In this document: positions 42,867 through 52,087 of the stretch, piece after piece
How positions within the stretch are numbered: position 1 is the first letter of the stretch
Layout: the number at the start of each line of letters is the position of its first letter
Assembly: GCF_006438785.1 (NCBI RefSeq)
Contig: NZ_RCZB01000005.1
Span: 1-64,000, forward strand
Direction of reading: 5' to 3'
DNA length: 64,000 nucleotides
Source: Rhodanobacter glycinis
Lineage (GTDB): Bacteria > Pseudomonadota > Gammaproteobacteria > Xanthomonadales > Rhodanobacteraceae
Notes under the pieces: model-generated
Databases searched by the model: none
What the model saw: only the letters and a program-made list of their open reading frames with translations
What the model was told of the DNA's origin: nothing
Position numbers and translations under genes: made by a program

Positions 42867-45227
42867 TTGCCGGATTCCCCCACGTTGGACTTCTTGAATC
42901 GTCTTCGTTCGCTCGCGCGCCGCTGCTGGCCGTGGCTGCGCATCCCGTTCTGGATCGGCATGGGTCTGTTGTTCGGCTTCGTGCTGCCGTACACGCTGGT
43001 GCTGAACAAGCGCGTGCAGGATCGCTTCAACGATTTGGTGTTCGCGGTGCCCACCCGAGTCTATGCGCGACCGCTGCCGCTGGCGGCCGACATGCCGATG
43101 ACGCCGGCTGCGCTGGAGCTGGAACTGACCTTCGCCGGCTACAGCAATGACGGCCACGGCCAGGTCGCCGGCAGCTGGGTGAAGCAGGGCACGCGCTACA
43201 CGATCACTTCGCGCGGCTACGCCGGCCCTGACGGTGGCGAGTTGCCCAAACGCATTCGCGTCACCTTCGGCAAGGGTACCGTGCAGTCCGTGCAGGATGC
43301 GGCCAGCAGCAAGAAGATCCCGTTGGCGCACCTGGATCCGGCGCGCATCGCCACGCTGTACGGCGCAACCCAGGAGGAGCGCCGCTTCGTGCATCTGGCC
43401 GACGTGCCGCCGCTGCTGCTGAGCGGGCTGCAGGCGGTCGAGGATCGCGATTTCAAGCATCACATCGGCATCGACTTCAGTGCCATCGCACGCGCCGCGT
43501 TCGCCAACCTGCGCGCCGGCCATACCGTGCAGGGCGGCTCCACGCTGACCCAGCAGCTGGTGCGCAACCTGTTCCTCAGTCGTGACCAGAACTTCACGCG
43601 CAAGATCAACGAAGCGCTGATGTCGCTGCTGCTGGAGGCGCATTACAGCAAGGGGCGCATTCTCGAGGCCTACGTCAACGACGTCTTCCTCGGCCAGCAG
43701 GGCGACCAGGCCGTGCACGGTTTCGCGGCGGCGTCGGAGTTCTACTTCGGGCGGCGGCTGGAGGACCTGCGTCCGCAGGAGATTGCGCTGCTGGTCGGCA
43801 TGGTGAAAGGGCCGAGCTATTACGACCCGCGCCGTTCGCCGGAGCGTGCGCTGATCCGGCGCAACCTGGTGCTGCAGGAATTCGCCAGCACCGGCTTGCT
43901 CACCGCCGCGCAGCTCAATGCGGGGCAGGCCGCGCCGCTGGACATCGTCAGCAACGGCCAGCTGCCGCACAACCGTTTTCCCGCCTTCATGCAGCTGGTG
44001 CGCACGCAGATCATTGCCGACTTCGACGAACAGGCACTGCGCGACGGCAACCTGTCGATCTTCACCACGCTCGATCCGGCGGCGCAGCTGTATGCCGAGC
44101 AGGCGATCACCAGCACGATGAAAAGCCTGGGCAAGCGCGCCGATCCGCTGCAGGCGGCGGCCGTGGTAACCAATGCGCAGACCGGGAGCGTGCTGGCCGT
44201 GGTCGGCAGCAAGGATCCCGGCGACCAGGGTTTCAATCGCGCGCTCGATGCGCGCCGCCCGATCGGCTCGACGATCAAGCCGTTCGTCTATCTGGTGGCG
44301 CTGACCCAGCCCGATCGCTGGAACCTTGCCAGCATGCTCGACGACAGCCCGATCAGCATGCGCCAGCCCGACGGCAGCATGTGGACTCCGCAGAACGACG
44401 ACAAGCAGAGTCACGGCCAGCTGCCGATGGTCGATGCGCTGGCGCATTCGTGGAACCTCGCCACCATCCATCTCGGGCTCGCCGTCGGGCTGCCGCGAAT
44501 CCAGTCGTTCCTGCAATCGTTCGGCCTCACCGACGTGCATCCCAGTCCGTCGCTGCTGATCGGTGCGCTCGATCTGGCGCCGCTGCAGCTGGCCCAGCTG
44601 TATCAGTATCTGGCTGCCGACGGGCACGCCCTCCCGCTGGTGGCGGTGAGTGGCGTGGTCGACGGCAGCGGTCGCACCATCAAGCGGTATCAGGTGCAAG
44701 GTGGCAGTGGTGAATACCAGGAAGCGGTACGCCTGACCACATGGGCCATGCAGCAGGTCGCCGAGTACGGCACCGCCAGCTCGATCGGCAATTCCGGGCT
44801 GGCGTGGCTGCATGCGGCCGGCAAGACCGGCACCAGCAACGACACCCGCGACAGCTGGTTCGCCGGCTTCACCGGCGAGCATCTGGCGGTGTTCTGGATG
44901 GGTCGCGACGACAACAAGTCGACTGGCCTGTTCGGCGCCACCGGCGCACTGCGCGCGTGGCGCGACCTGTTCGCCAAGCTGCCCACCCAGCCCTTGTCCA
45001 CCGCACCTGGCGACGGGCTGGAAATGGCCTGGATCAATCCGGCCAGCGGCAAGCGCACCGAAGCGCAATGCGCCGGCGCGCGCCAGTTTCCCGTGGTCGC
45101 CGGCTCGTTGTCGGCCGATACCGAAGGCTGCTTCTGGCAAGGCGTGCAAAGCCTGTTCGGCGGCGGCAATCCTCCCACTGCCAGCAGTGTGCCGTTGCCC
45201 GCCACCGGCGCACCCATCCGGAATTGA
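42867..45227 (+). CDS. mrcB: Penicillin-binding protein 1B (bifunctional transglycosylase/transpeptidase)
   Basis: The 786-residue class A PBP has a basic N-terminus, one span (IPFWIGMGLLFGFVLPYTLVL), a UB2H-like domain, then GT51 (QAVEDRDFKHHIGID, GGSTLTQQLVRNLFLSR). The transpeptidase domain has RPIGSTIKPF with the acyl-serine (SxxK), AHSWNLAT (SxN) and AAGKTGTSND (KTG). It polymerises lipid II and cross-links peptidoglycan in the periplasm. The first in-frame start is a TTG at 42867, and another TTG at 42885 is possible. The stop is only 2 bp from a lipoprotein gene, which could be an LpoB-like activator; this is inference. Confidence 0.93.
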   Translation: MPDSPTLDFLNRLRSLARRCWPWLRIPFWIGMGLLFGFVLPYTLVLNKRVQDRFNDLVFAVPTRVYARPLPLAADMPMTPAALELELTFAGYSNDGHGQVAGSWVKQGTRYTITSRGYAGPDGGELPKRIRVTFGKGTVQSVQDAASSKKIPLAHLDPARIATLYGATQEERRFVHLADVPPLLLSGLQAVEDRDFKHHIGIDFSAIARAAFANLRAGHTVQGGSTLTQQLVRNLFLSRDQNFTRKINEALMSLLLEAHYSKGRILEAYVNDVFLGQQGDQAVHGFAAASEFYFGRRLEDLRPQEIALLVGMVKGPSYYDPRRSPERALIRRNLVLQEFASTGLLTAAQLNAGQAAPLDIVSNGQLPHNRFPAFMQLVRTQIIADFDEQALRDGNLSIFTTLDPAAQLYAEQAITSTMKSLGKRADPLQAAAVVTNAQTGSVLAVVGSKDPGDQGFNRALDARRPIGSTIKPFVYLVALTQPDRWNLASMLDDSPISMRQPDGSMWTPQNDDKQSHGQLPMVDALAHSWNLATIHLGLAVGLPRIQSFLQSFGLTDVHPSPSLLIGALDLAPLQLAQLYQYLAADGHALPLVAVSGVVDGSGRTIKRYQVQGGSGEYQEAVRLTTWAMQQVAEYGTASSIGNSGLAWLHAAGKTGTSNDTRDSWFAGFTGEHLAVFWMGRDDNKSTGLFGATGALRAWRDLFAKLPTQPLSTAPGDGLEMAWINPASGKRTEAQCAGARQFPVVAGSLSADTEGCFWQGVQSLFGGGNPPTASSVPLPATGAPIRN

Positions 45228-45229
45228 TC

Positions 45230-45754
45230 ATGCATATGTACCGACGTTTCACGTTCTTGCCGCTGCTGCTGAGCCTGCTGGCCGGGTGCGGCATGTTCGC
45301 GACGACTCCGCAGACGCCTGCACGCGCAACCGCACCGACCTACGACCTGGTCGCCGCCATCCGCGCCGCTGGCGATCGCGAAAAATCCGTCATCGACGTC
45401 CACCCGCTGCGCGAGCCGGGCGTCACTTCGCTGCAGGATGCCGCGCAGCAAGACGAGCAGACCGGCAAGTACGCCGACGCTGCCAGCAAGCTCGATCAGG
45501 CAATCAGGCTCAGCCCGAATTCGCCCGACCTGCTGCAGGAGCGCGCCGAGATCGCGGTACGCCTGCGCGATTTCGGCGCGGCCGAAAAGCTCGCCCATCA
45601 GTCGTGGTCGCTGGGCCCCAAGCTCGGCCCGCTATGCGCGCGCAACTGGCAGACCGTCGTCGAGATGCGCCTGCAGGCGCGTGACGTGACTGCTGCGCAG
45701 ACCGCGCGAAAGTGGGTACAGCAGTGTCACAAGCCGGGCGTGTCGCGGTACTGA
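45230..45754 (+). CDS. Lipoprotein with TPR-like repeats, adjacent to PBP1B
   Basis: The 174-residue product has a signal peptide with lipobox (LLSLLAGCGMF), so it should be acylated at Cys20 and, lacking an Asp at +2, go to the outer membrane. The mature part has a TPR-like helical pair (AAQQDEQTGKYADAASKLDQAIRLSPNSPDLLQERAEIAVRL split over two helices). Only 2 bp separate it from the PBP1B stop. By analogy with LpoB it may regulate the synthase, but no LpoB similarity is visible. The cysteines at CARNW and QQCH may form a disulfide. Confidence 0.78.
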   Translation: MHMYRRFTFLPLLLSLLAGCGMFATTPQTPARATAPTYDLVAAIRAAGDREKSVIDVHPLREPGVTSLQDAAQQDEQTGKYADAASKLDQAIRLSPNSPDLLQERAEIAVRLRDFGAAEKLAHQSWSLGPKLGPLCARNWQTVVEMRLQARDVTAAQTARKWVQQCHKPGVSRY

Positions 45755-45884
45755 GTGCGTTGCGTGGTATCGCGTCAGGTTGTTCGTCCTGCGTCGGAGT
45801 CCGTATGCCGACGACACCGTTCGGAGGCAATTCCCGCAGGCCGCCGCGACGCAGGCACAAGACACTGCATGCGGTGGGCTGGCT

Positions 45885-46274
45885 TCAGAACAACGCCGCC
45901 AGCAACAGCACGATGCCGATGATGCTCACCGTCCAGACCAGCGTGCGCAGGTAGGGAATGCCGGCGGCGTATACCGGCACGTAGGCCAGCCGGGCCCAGA
46001 AGTAGAGCTGGGCGCCGAGTACGGTCAGGTTGTCGTGGCGCTGCAGCAGGTGGGCGAGCAGCACCACGGCGACGAACAACGGAAAGGTTTCCAGGAAATT
46101 CGCGCGGGCGCGATCCAGCCGGCCGCCGATACCGCTGAGCGGGGGCTTCACCGCGTCACGCGCGCTTGCGGCCCAGTCCAGTCCGCGCTGTCCGATCGAG
46201 CAGGTCGCGGCAATCGCGACCTGCAGCAGTCCCAGCACGACGCTCCACATCAGCATGCACAGTTCGGTCGTCAT
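45885..46274 (-). CDS. MAPEG-family membrane protein
   Basis: The 129-residue protein has four hydrophobic segments and the MAPEG signature region RARANFLETFPLFVAVVLLAHL followed by FWARLAYVPVYAAGIPYLRTLVW. The family ranges from glutathione-dependent membrane enzymes to proteins of unknown function. The ATG at 46274 (MTTELCMLMW) begins at the first span. It lies 67 bp downstream of the peroxiredoxin on the same strand. The 130 bp between its stop and the lipoprotein gene hold nothing I can name. Confidence 0.85.
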   Translation of the reverse strand: MTTELCMLMWSVVLGLLQVAIAATCSIGQRGLDWAASARDAVKPPLSGIGGRLDRARANFLETFPLFVAVVLLAHLLQRHDNLTVLGAQLYFWARLAYVPVYAAGIPYLRTLVWTVSIIGIVLLLAALF

Positions 46275-46341
46275 GACGCGTCTCCCCCGTGGCGGTGCCG
46301 GCATGGTGAACAAATGCCGGCGTGGCTGCCAGTGAGGGCCG

Positions 46342-46890
46342 TCAGGCGGCGTGCCTGACTCTTGCGCAGGGCAGGAACCGCTCGATCCGCTCCATCGGGA
46401 TGCGGTCGCCGGCGTCGCTGCCGTAGTACGCCTCGACGATGCGGCCACGTTCGTCGATCAGGAAATCGGCTGGCATCAGGTTGCCGGTGTCGAGGCCGGC
46501 AAGGCCGACCAGGCGCATGCCCCTGAGCAGGGTCGGCACGCGCGTCGCGATCGCCTTCAGCTTGCGCCACAGCGAGCGCTCGATGCCGTAGATCTCGTGC
46601 GCGCTCGAGGTGGGGTCGGCGGCGAGCGGGAACGGGCGCGGCCGGTGCCCGGCAAAGCGCAGCACGTCGGCCTGCGAGGCGCTGAACACGGCCACGATGT
46701 CCAGACCGCGTGCGGCCAGCTCCGCATGGTTGTTGGTCAGCTCGTAGATGCGGAAATTGCAGAACGGACAGGCCGCGTCGCGGAAGAACGAGAGCAGGGT
46801 GAGGCGGCCACGGCTGCTGATCATGATCGGCAGGCCATGGATGTCGACCAGGTCGAGCGCAGGTGCCGATTCGGGTGCGAACAGTCTCAC
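46342..46890 (-). CDS. AhpC/TSA-family peroxiredoxin-like protein
   Basis: The 182-residue thioredoxin-fold protein has the redox pair in FFRDAACPFCNFRIYELTNNHAEL, matching the CPxC type seen in the PRXL2/AhpC-TSA family, and DFLIDERGRIVEAYYGSDAGDRIP near the end. It probably reduces peroxides or serves as a thiol oxidoreductase in the cytoplasm; no signal peptide is present. A GTG start at 46890 is supported by AAGGAGAA about 5 nt before it. It is divergent from the YoaA-like helicase. Confidence 0.85.
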   Translation of the reverse strand: MRLFAPESAPALDLVDIHGLPIMISSRGRLTLLSFFRDAACPFCNFRIYELTNNHAELAARGLDIVAVFSASQADVLRFAGHRPRPFPLAADPTSSAHEIYGIERSLWRKLKAIATRVPTLLRGMRLVGLAGLDTGNLMPADFLIDERGRIVEAYYGSDAGDRIPMERIERFLPCARVRHAA

Positions 46891-47001
46891 GTCGATTCTC
46901 CTTCGGTGGGCGGGCGTGACGCTGCCAAGTTGACGCGCGGGAACTGACCCAGGTTCCCATCGCGGCTTTGTCGCACCGGCCCGCTCCGCCATACTTGATC
47001 G

Positions 47002-48960
47002 ATGATTGACCTTGATGACACCGAGTCCGACGACATCGGCGCCCTGCTCGGTGCCGACGGCCCGTTCGCGCGCGAGCTGCCCAACTTCGCGCCACGGCTT
47101 GCCCAGCAGGCGATGGCGCGGGCGGTGCAGCAGGCGATTGCCGGGCGCGACACGCTGATCGCCGAGGCCGGCACCGGCACCGGCAAGACCTTCGCGTATC
47201 TGGTGCCGGCGTTGCTGTCGGGCGAACGGGTGATCATCTCCACCGGCACCAAGACGCTGCAGGACCAGCTGTACTTCCGCGACCTGCCGAAGGTGCGTTC
47301 GGTGCTCGGCGCGCGCCTGAAGACGGCGTTGCTGAAAGGGCGCGCGAATTATCTGTGCCTGTATCGACTCGACCAGACCGTGCGCGAGGGCGCCAGCTAC
47401 GAACGCACGCAGGCCGCGCAGCTGGCGACGATTCGCGCGTGGTCGGCACGCACCCGCCGTGGCGACCGCATGGAGTTGGCCGAAGTACCGGAAGAATCGC
47501 CGCTGTGGCCGCGCGTCACCTCGACGCCGGAAAATTGCCTCGGCGTGGAGTGCCCGTTCTTCGACGACTGCCACGTGGTGAAGGCGCGCCGCGAGGCACT
47601 GGAAGCGGACGTGGTGGTAGTCAACCATCACCTGCTGTTCGCCGACCTCGCGCTGAAGCAGGAAGGCTTCGGCGAAATCCTGCCGGGCGCGGCGGCGTTC
47701 ATCCTCGATGAGGCACACCAGATTCCCGAATTGGCGGGGCAATTCTTCTCGCAGAGCATCAGCGCGCGCCAGCTGACCGAGCTGGCGCAGGATGCGCTGG
47801 CCGAATGCAACGGCATCACGGGCGCGATCGGCCTGCTGCTGGAGCCGGTGGAGGCGCTGCAGGAGGCACTGCGCAAGCTGCGCCTGGCGATGGATGCGTT
47901 GCCTTCGCGCGGCGCGTTCCAGCAGCTGGAGGATCGTGCCGATGTGCGCGAGTCGCTGCACGACCTGCGTGAGCTGCTGGCCACGCTGGCCGAGCTGCTT
48001 GCCTCGCAGGCCGAGCGCTCGCGCGGCTTCGCCAATCTGCACGAGCGCGCCGAGCTGTTCACCGAGCGACTGGATCGCATTGTCGAGTCACACGGCGATC
48101 AGGACGTGCGCTGGTACGAAACCTTTCCGCGCGGCTTTGCGTTGTACGCCACGCCGCTGGATCTGGCGGTGCCGATGCGCGGCCTGCGCGAACGCACCCA
48201 GGCGGCGTGGATCCACACCTCGGCCACGTTGTCGGTGGCCGGCAACTTCGACCACTTCGCGCGCCAGCTCGGTCTTGACGATCCACGCACGCTGAGCCTT
48301 GGCAGCCCGTTCGACTACGCGCGGCAGGGCTTGTGCTATCTGCCGCGAGGACTGCCCGATCCGAACGCGCGCGACTACACCGAACAGGTGATCGAGTCGG
48401 TGCTGCCGGTGCTGCACGCCTCCAACGGCCGTGCGTTCCTGCTGTTCACCTCGCATCGCGCGCTGCGCCGCGCGGCCGAGCTGCTGCAGGACAAGGTGCC
48501 GTGGCCGTTGTTCGTGCAGGGCACCGCGCCGCGGCCACGGTTGCTGGAAGAATTTCGCGCCAGCGGCCATGGCGTGCTGCTGGGTGCGGCGAGTTTCTGG
48601 GAAGGCGTGGACGTCGCGGGTGAAGCATTGAGCGTGGTGGTGATCGACAAGCTGCCGTTTGCCGCCCCCGACGATCCGGTGCTGACGGCGCGCCTCGCCG
48701 CACTCGAACAATCCGGCATCAACCCGTTCATGGGCTGGCAGGTACCCAGCGCGGTGATCGCGCTGAAGCAGGGTGCCGGCCGGCTGATCCGCGACGTGCA
48801 CGACCGCGGCGTGCTGGTGCTGTGCGACCCCCGCCTGACCACCAAGGGTTATGGCAAGCTGTTCCTGGCCAGCCTGCCGCCGATGCCGCGCACCCGCGAG
48901 CTGGCGGGTGTGCAGGCATTCTTTGACGTAGCGAATGGGACGGCGATGGTCGCCAATTAG
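47002..48960 (+). CDS. yoaA: YoaA/DinG-family ATP-dependent DNA helicase (iron-sulfur, XPD-like)
   Basis: The 652-residue SF2 helicase has the P-loop AEAGTGTGKTFAYLVPAL, motif Ia (STGTKTLQDQLYFRDL), the DEAH box FILDEAHQIPELA, motif V/VI regions (GAASFWEGVDVAGEALSVVVIDKLPF; QGAGRLIRDVHDRG) and four cysteines in the insert (YLCLYRL, NCLGVECPFFDDC) that should hold a [4Fe-4S] cluster. It unwinds 5'-tailed DNA in repair. The length fits YoaA more than DinG. The VOC gene follows 13 bp later. Confidence 0.92.
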   Translation: MIDLDDTESDDIGALLGADGPFARELPNFAPRLAQQAMARAVQQAIAGRDTLIAEAGTGTGKTFAYLVPALLSGERVIISTGTKTLQDQLYFRDLPKVRSVLGARLKTALLKGRANYLCLYRLDQTVREGASYERTQAAQLATIRAWSARTRRGDRMELAEVPEESPLWPRVTSTPENCLGVECPFFDDCHVVKARREALEADVVVVNHHLLFADLALKQEGFGEILPGAAAFILDEAHQIPELAGQFFSQSISARQLTELAQDALAECNGITGAIGLLLEPVEALQEALRKLRLAMDALPSRGAFQQLEDRADVRESLHDLRELLATLAELLASQAERSRGFANLHERAELFTERLDRIVESHGDQDVRWYETFPRGFALYATPLDLAVPMRGLRERTQAAWIHTSATLSVAGNFDHFARQLGLDDPRTLSLGSPFDYARQGLCYLPRGLPDPNARDYTEQVIESVLPVLHASNGRAFLLFTSHRALRRAAELLQDKVPWPLFVQGTAPRPRLLEEFRASGHGVLLGAASFWEGVDVAGEALSVVVIDKLPFAAPDDPVLTARLAALEQSGINPFMGWQVPSAVIALKQGAGRLIRDVHDRGVLVLCDPRLTTKGYGKLFLASLPPMPRTRELAGVQAFFDVANGTAMVAN

Positions 48961-48973
48961 AGGAGACAGAACG

Positions 48974-49342
48974 ATGGCCAAAGTAACCGGACTCGGCGGC
49001 ATCTTCTTCAAATCGCGCGATCCCGCAGCACTGTCGGCGTGGTACGCGAAACATCTTGGACTGGCCGTCGATGACTGGGGTGGCGTGCGCTTCAACGAAG
49101 ACGAGGAGCGCGCCGGCTACACGCTGTGGTCTCCATTCGCCGCCGACACCACCTACTTCGGAGCAGGCCCCCAGCCGTACATGGTCAACTTCCGCGTCGA
49201 CGATCTCGACGCGCTGCTGGTGCAACTGCGCGCTGCCGGCATTGAAGTGGACGAGCGCGTGGATAGTAGCGAGTTCGGCCGTTTCGGCTGGGCCACGGAT
49301 CCCGAGGGCACGCGTATCGAACTGTGGCAGCCGTCCACTTGA
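48974..49342 (+). CDS. VOC (glyoxalase/bleomycin-resistance) superfamily protein
   Basis: The 122-residue protein has paired beta-alpha-beta-beta-beta modules: GIFFKSRDPAALSAWYAKHLGL at the start, the central VNFRVDDLDALLVQLRAAGIEV, and the terminal ATDPEGTRIELWQP, whose Glu is a usual metal ligand. The substrate is unknown. A GGAG site lies before the ATG, 13 bp after the helicase stop, so it may be read from the same message. Members of this class often bind divalent metals and act in detoxification. Confidence 0.88.
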   Translation: MAKVTGLGGIFFKSRDPAALSAWYAKHLGLAVDDWGGVRFNEDEERAGYTLWSPFAADTTYFGAGPQPYMVNFRVDDLDALLVQLRAAGIEVDERVDSSEFGRFGWATDPEGTRIELWQPST

Positions 49343-49390
49343 ACGCATGCATGATTCCTGACCTTGCCACCGGACGCGATGAGGGCCGTG

Positions 49391-49783
49391 ATGGAACCCG
49401 AACCCACGACGGCCCCTGAACTGCTCGGCGTACTCGACGAACTGCGCCGCCGCGAGCCGATCTTCCATTGCCCCGAATTCGGCAGCACCCGTGCCGACTA
49501 CGAGCGCATGGCCTCGGCCGACTTCTGGGAAATCGGCGCTTCGGGCCAGCGCTATAGTCGCGCCCACGTACTCGACGTACTGGAACACCGCACCCCCGAC
49601 CCCGCCGAACACACCTGGATCACTCGCGACTTCCACTGCCGCGAACTCGGGCCGGATACGTACCTGCTCACCTACACCCTGGAGCAGGGCGAGCGTGTGA
49701 GCCGACGCAGCACGATCTGGCGGCACCATGGAGGCGGATGGCAGATCGTGTTTCATCAGGGGACGCTGGTGGCGACACCCTAG
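49391..49783 (+). CDS. DUF4440-like small protein
   Basis: The 130-residue protein fits the cystatin-like NTF2 fold of DUF4440 proteins: an N-terminal helix (APELLGVLDELRRREPIFH), a central MASADFWEIGASGQRYSRAHVLDVL, and C-terminal strands ending RRSTIWRHHGGGWQIVFHQGTL. Function is unknown. The ATG at 49391 has GAGGG about 6 nt before it, whereas an ATG at 49379 has no site. It follows the VOC gene by 48 bp. From 49784 to 50003 is a 220-bp gap that contains no gene and probably holds the promoter of the following hydrolase unit. Confidence 0.8.
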   Translation: MEPEPTTAPELLGVLDELRRREPIFHCPEFGSTRADYERMASADFWEIGASGQRYSRAHVLDVLEHRTPDPAEHTWITRDFHCRELGPDTYLLTYTLEQGERVSRRSTIWRHHGGGWQIVFHQGTLVATP

Positions 49784-50003
49784 AACGTTCCTGAGTCCAC
49801 CGGGCGTCGCTGAAAACGACTAAAGATTTCGACAGCGACCGGGCACGTGACGTGGTCTCCTGAAGTTCGCCCGAAACGCGGGCTGACCGTGGAATGCATG
49901 ACATGTCTGAGAAAGCCCGTGCAGCTCACGCCTGCACCCTCGATGCGGACGCCATCCCGATGAAGTGGTTGATGGCACCGCAGGGTGCGCATCGGAGGTG
50001 ATC

Positions 50004-51002
50004 ATGCAACGCAGGCAGTTTCTCGGTTTGGTTGCCGGTGCGGGCGTTGCGGGCGCAGCATTTTCCGCGCTGCCCTTTGCGGCTCTCGCGGCGAAGAATC
50101 CGCTTCGAAGGTCGCTGGACGCTGCGGCGTTCAATGCCGCCCGACGGTTCGTGCCGACCCGCTTAGGTCGCATCGCGCTGGTCGAGCGCGGTGCCGGCCA
50201 GGCCGCCTTGTTCCTGCACGGATTCCCCCTGAATGGCTTCCAGTGGCGCGGCGCGCTGGAACGGCTGTCGGCATACCGTCGTTGCATCGCTCCGGACTTT
50301 CTCGGGTTGGGCTACACGCAAGTGCGCGAGGGTCAGGGTGTCGCTCCGGTGGACCAGGTCGACATGCTTTCCGCCTTGCTGGACGCGTTGTCCATCGACC
50401 GTGTCGATCTGGTTGCGAACGACAGCGGCGGAGCCGTTGCCCAGTTGTTTCTTGCGCGCCATCCGCAACGGGTGCGCAGCCTGTTGCTGACCAACTGCGA
50501 TACCGAGATCGACTGTCCGCCAGCGGCGATGAAACCCGTCATTGCGCTGGCGCACGACGGACAGTTCGTGAAGCAGTGGCTGGCGCCCTGGCTCGCCGAC
50601 AAGGAGCTGGCGCGATCAGCTGGTGGACTGGGCGGAATGACGTTCACGCACCCTGAAAACCTCACGGACGCTTCGATCGAGATGTATCTGGGGCCGCTGG
50701 TGCGTGACCCCGCACATACGCACGCCTACGCCCTGGCGCTCGAGACCAACGTGCTGGCAGGTGTGCAGGCGGCGATCGGTCGCAGCAGGGTTCCCGTGCG
50801 GATCGCATGGGGCACCGGGGACACGATCTTCTCGCCGGACAATGCGGCCTATCTGGACCGCACCGTGGGAAATTCGCGTGGCGTGCATTACGTACCGGGT
50901 GCGAAATTGTTCTTCCCGGAGGAATTTCCCGAACTGATCGCTGCCGAAGCACGCCATCTGTGGGGCCTGGCAGCTCACCCCGACGCAGGCGAAACGACAT
51001 GA
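50004..51002 (+). CDS. Exported alpha/beta hydrolase of the dehalogenase/epoxide-hydrolase type
   Basis: The 332-residue protein has a twin-arginine-like signal (QRRQFLGLVAGAGVAGAAFSALPFAALA). The core has the oxyanion segment LFLHGFPLNGFQW, a nucleophile elbow VANDSGGAVAQLFL in which Asp, not Ser, occupies the haloalkane-dehalogenase position, and an acid in IAWGTGDTIFSPDNA. At the expected His the sequence is VPGAKLFFPEEFPEL: Leu replaces it, so the usual catalytic base is missing. GGAGG precedes the ATG by about 6 nt. The stop overlaps the next gene (ATGA, 50999-51002). Confidence 0.83.
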   Translation: MQRRQFLGLVAGAGVAGAAFSALPFAALAAKNPLRRSLDAAAFNAARRFVPTRLGRIALVERGAGQAALFLHGFPLNGFQWRGALERLSAYRRCIAPDFLGLGYTQVREGQGVAPVDQVDMLSALLDALSIDRVDLVANDSGGAVAQLFLARHPQRVRSLLLTNCDTEIDCPPAAMKPVIALAHDGQFVKQWLAPWLADKELARSAGGLGGMTFTHPENLTDASIEMYLGPLVRDPAHTHAYALALETNVLAGVQAAIGRSRVPVRIAWGTGDTIFSPDNAAYLDRTVGNSRGVHYVPGAKLFFPEEFPELIAAEARHLWGLAAHPDAGETT

Positions 51003-52063
51003 CATCGACACACCAGAACCCTGCCGCTGCAGGCTTGCGTTCGACCACGAAACAGCCGCGGACCATCGCCGTGTTCGGTGCCGGCGGACACACAGCGCGA
51101 TTCGTGGTGGAGGAACTGCTCAAGCGTGGATGGACGCCCATCCTTTCCGGTCGCGACGCGACCACGTTGAATGCCAGATGGGACGGATACGGCAAACTCG
51201 AGACCCGAGTTGCATCGGTCGAGGATCCCGCATCGCTGGATCGCGCGCTGGCGGGCGCGGTGGCGGTCATCAACTGCGCCGGCCCTTTTCTCGATACCGC
51301 GGCACCGGTCATCGAAGCCGCACTGCGCGCCAGTATCCACTATCTCGACCTGGCGGCCGAGCAGACGCCGGTTCTCGCCACATTCGAACACTTCGCCGAG
51401 CCTGCGCGCGCAGCAGGGGTGGTGGTTGTCCCTGCCATGGCCTTCTACGGTGGATTGGCCGACCTGCTGGCGACGGCTGCGATGGGGGATTGGACAAGCG
51501 CCGACGACGTCCGGATCGCGATCGCACTCGACAGCTGGCGCCCGACGCGCGGCACCCGGCTGACCGGTCAGCGCAATACGTTTCAACGGATGGTGTATGC
51601 GAACCATGGGTTGATGCCGCTGGCGGATCCGCCGCCCACACTTGCATGGCAATTTCCGGCGCCATTCGGAACACAGGAAGTCGTCGCCGTGCCGCTGTCC
51701 GAAATCATCACGATATCGCGGCACCTGCGTACGGCAGAGGTTCATTCGTACATGAATCTCGAACCGCTGAAAGACCTGCGGGATCCTGCCACCGGGCCGC
51801 CCACAGCGGCCGATGAAAGCGGGCGTTCCGCCCAGGTATTCGTGGCCGACGTGGTTGTGCGCAAGGGAGACGAGGAACGCCGCGCTGTGGCGCGCGGCCG
51901 CGATATCTATGCGGTCACGGCACCGCTTGTGGTTGAAGCCGTGACGCGGATTGTCGACGCACCAGTCATTGCGGCGGGCGTCATGGCCCCGGGCGAGCTG
52001 TTCGACGCTCGCGACTTCCTCGCCTCGTTGTCACCCGACCATCTGGCGGTCGATATCTCGTGA
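50999..52063 (+). CDS. Saccharopine-dehydrogenase-like NAD(P)-binding oxidoreductase
   Basis: The 354-residue protein begins with a Rossmann motif (IAVFGAGGHTARFVVEELLKRG) and continues with NCAGPFLDTAAPVIEAALRASIHYLDLAAE, the typical segment of saccharopine-dehydrogenase-like reductases and trans-acting enoyl reductases. The C-terminal half (STADDVRIAIALDSWRP, FGTQEVVAVPLSEIITISRHL) fits a substrate domain. The substrate is not identifiable. Translation begins inside the stop of the preceding hydrolase, which suggests the two act on one pathway. It ends 24 bp from the convergent FixJ-type regulator. Confidence 0.82.
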   Translation: MTSTHQNPAAAGLRSTTKQPRTIAVFGAGGHTARFVVEELLKRGWTPILSGRDATTLNARWDGYGKLETRVASVEDPASLDRALAGAVAVINCAGPFLDTAAPVIEAALRASIHYLDLAAEQTPVLATFEHFAEPARAAGVVVVPAMAFYGGLADLLATAAMGDWTSADDVRIAIALDSWRPTRGTRLTGQRNTFQRMVYANHGLMPLADPPPTLAWQFPAPFGTQEVVAVPLSEIITISRHLRTAEVHSYMNLEPLKDLRDPATGPPTAADESGRSAQVFVADVVVRKGDEERRAVARGRDIYAVTAPLVVEAVTRIVDAPVIAAGVMAPGELFDARDFLASLSPDHLAVDIS

Positions 52064-52087
52064 CCGCCATTCGTTCCCGCGCCGCTT

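Noticed and set aside
45755..45884. Possible tRNA fragment after the lipoprotein gene
   Set aside because: A GTCC-like arm is visible, but there is no T-loop consensus, anticodon stem or acceptor pairing.
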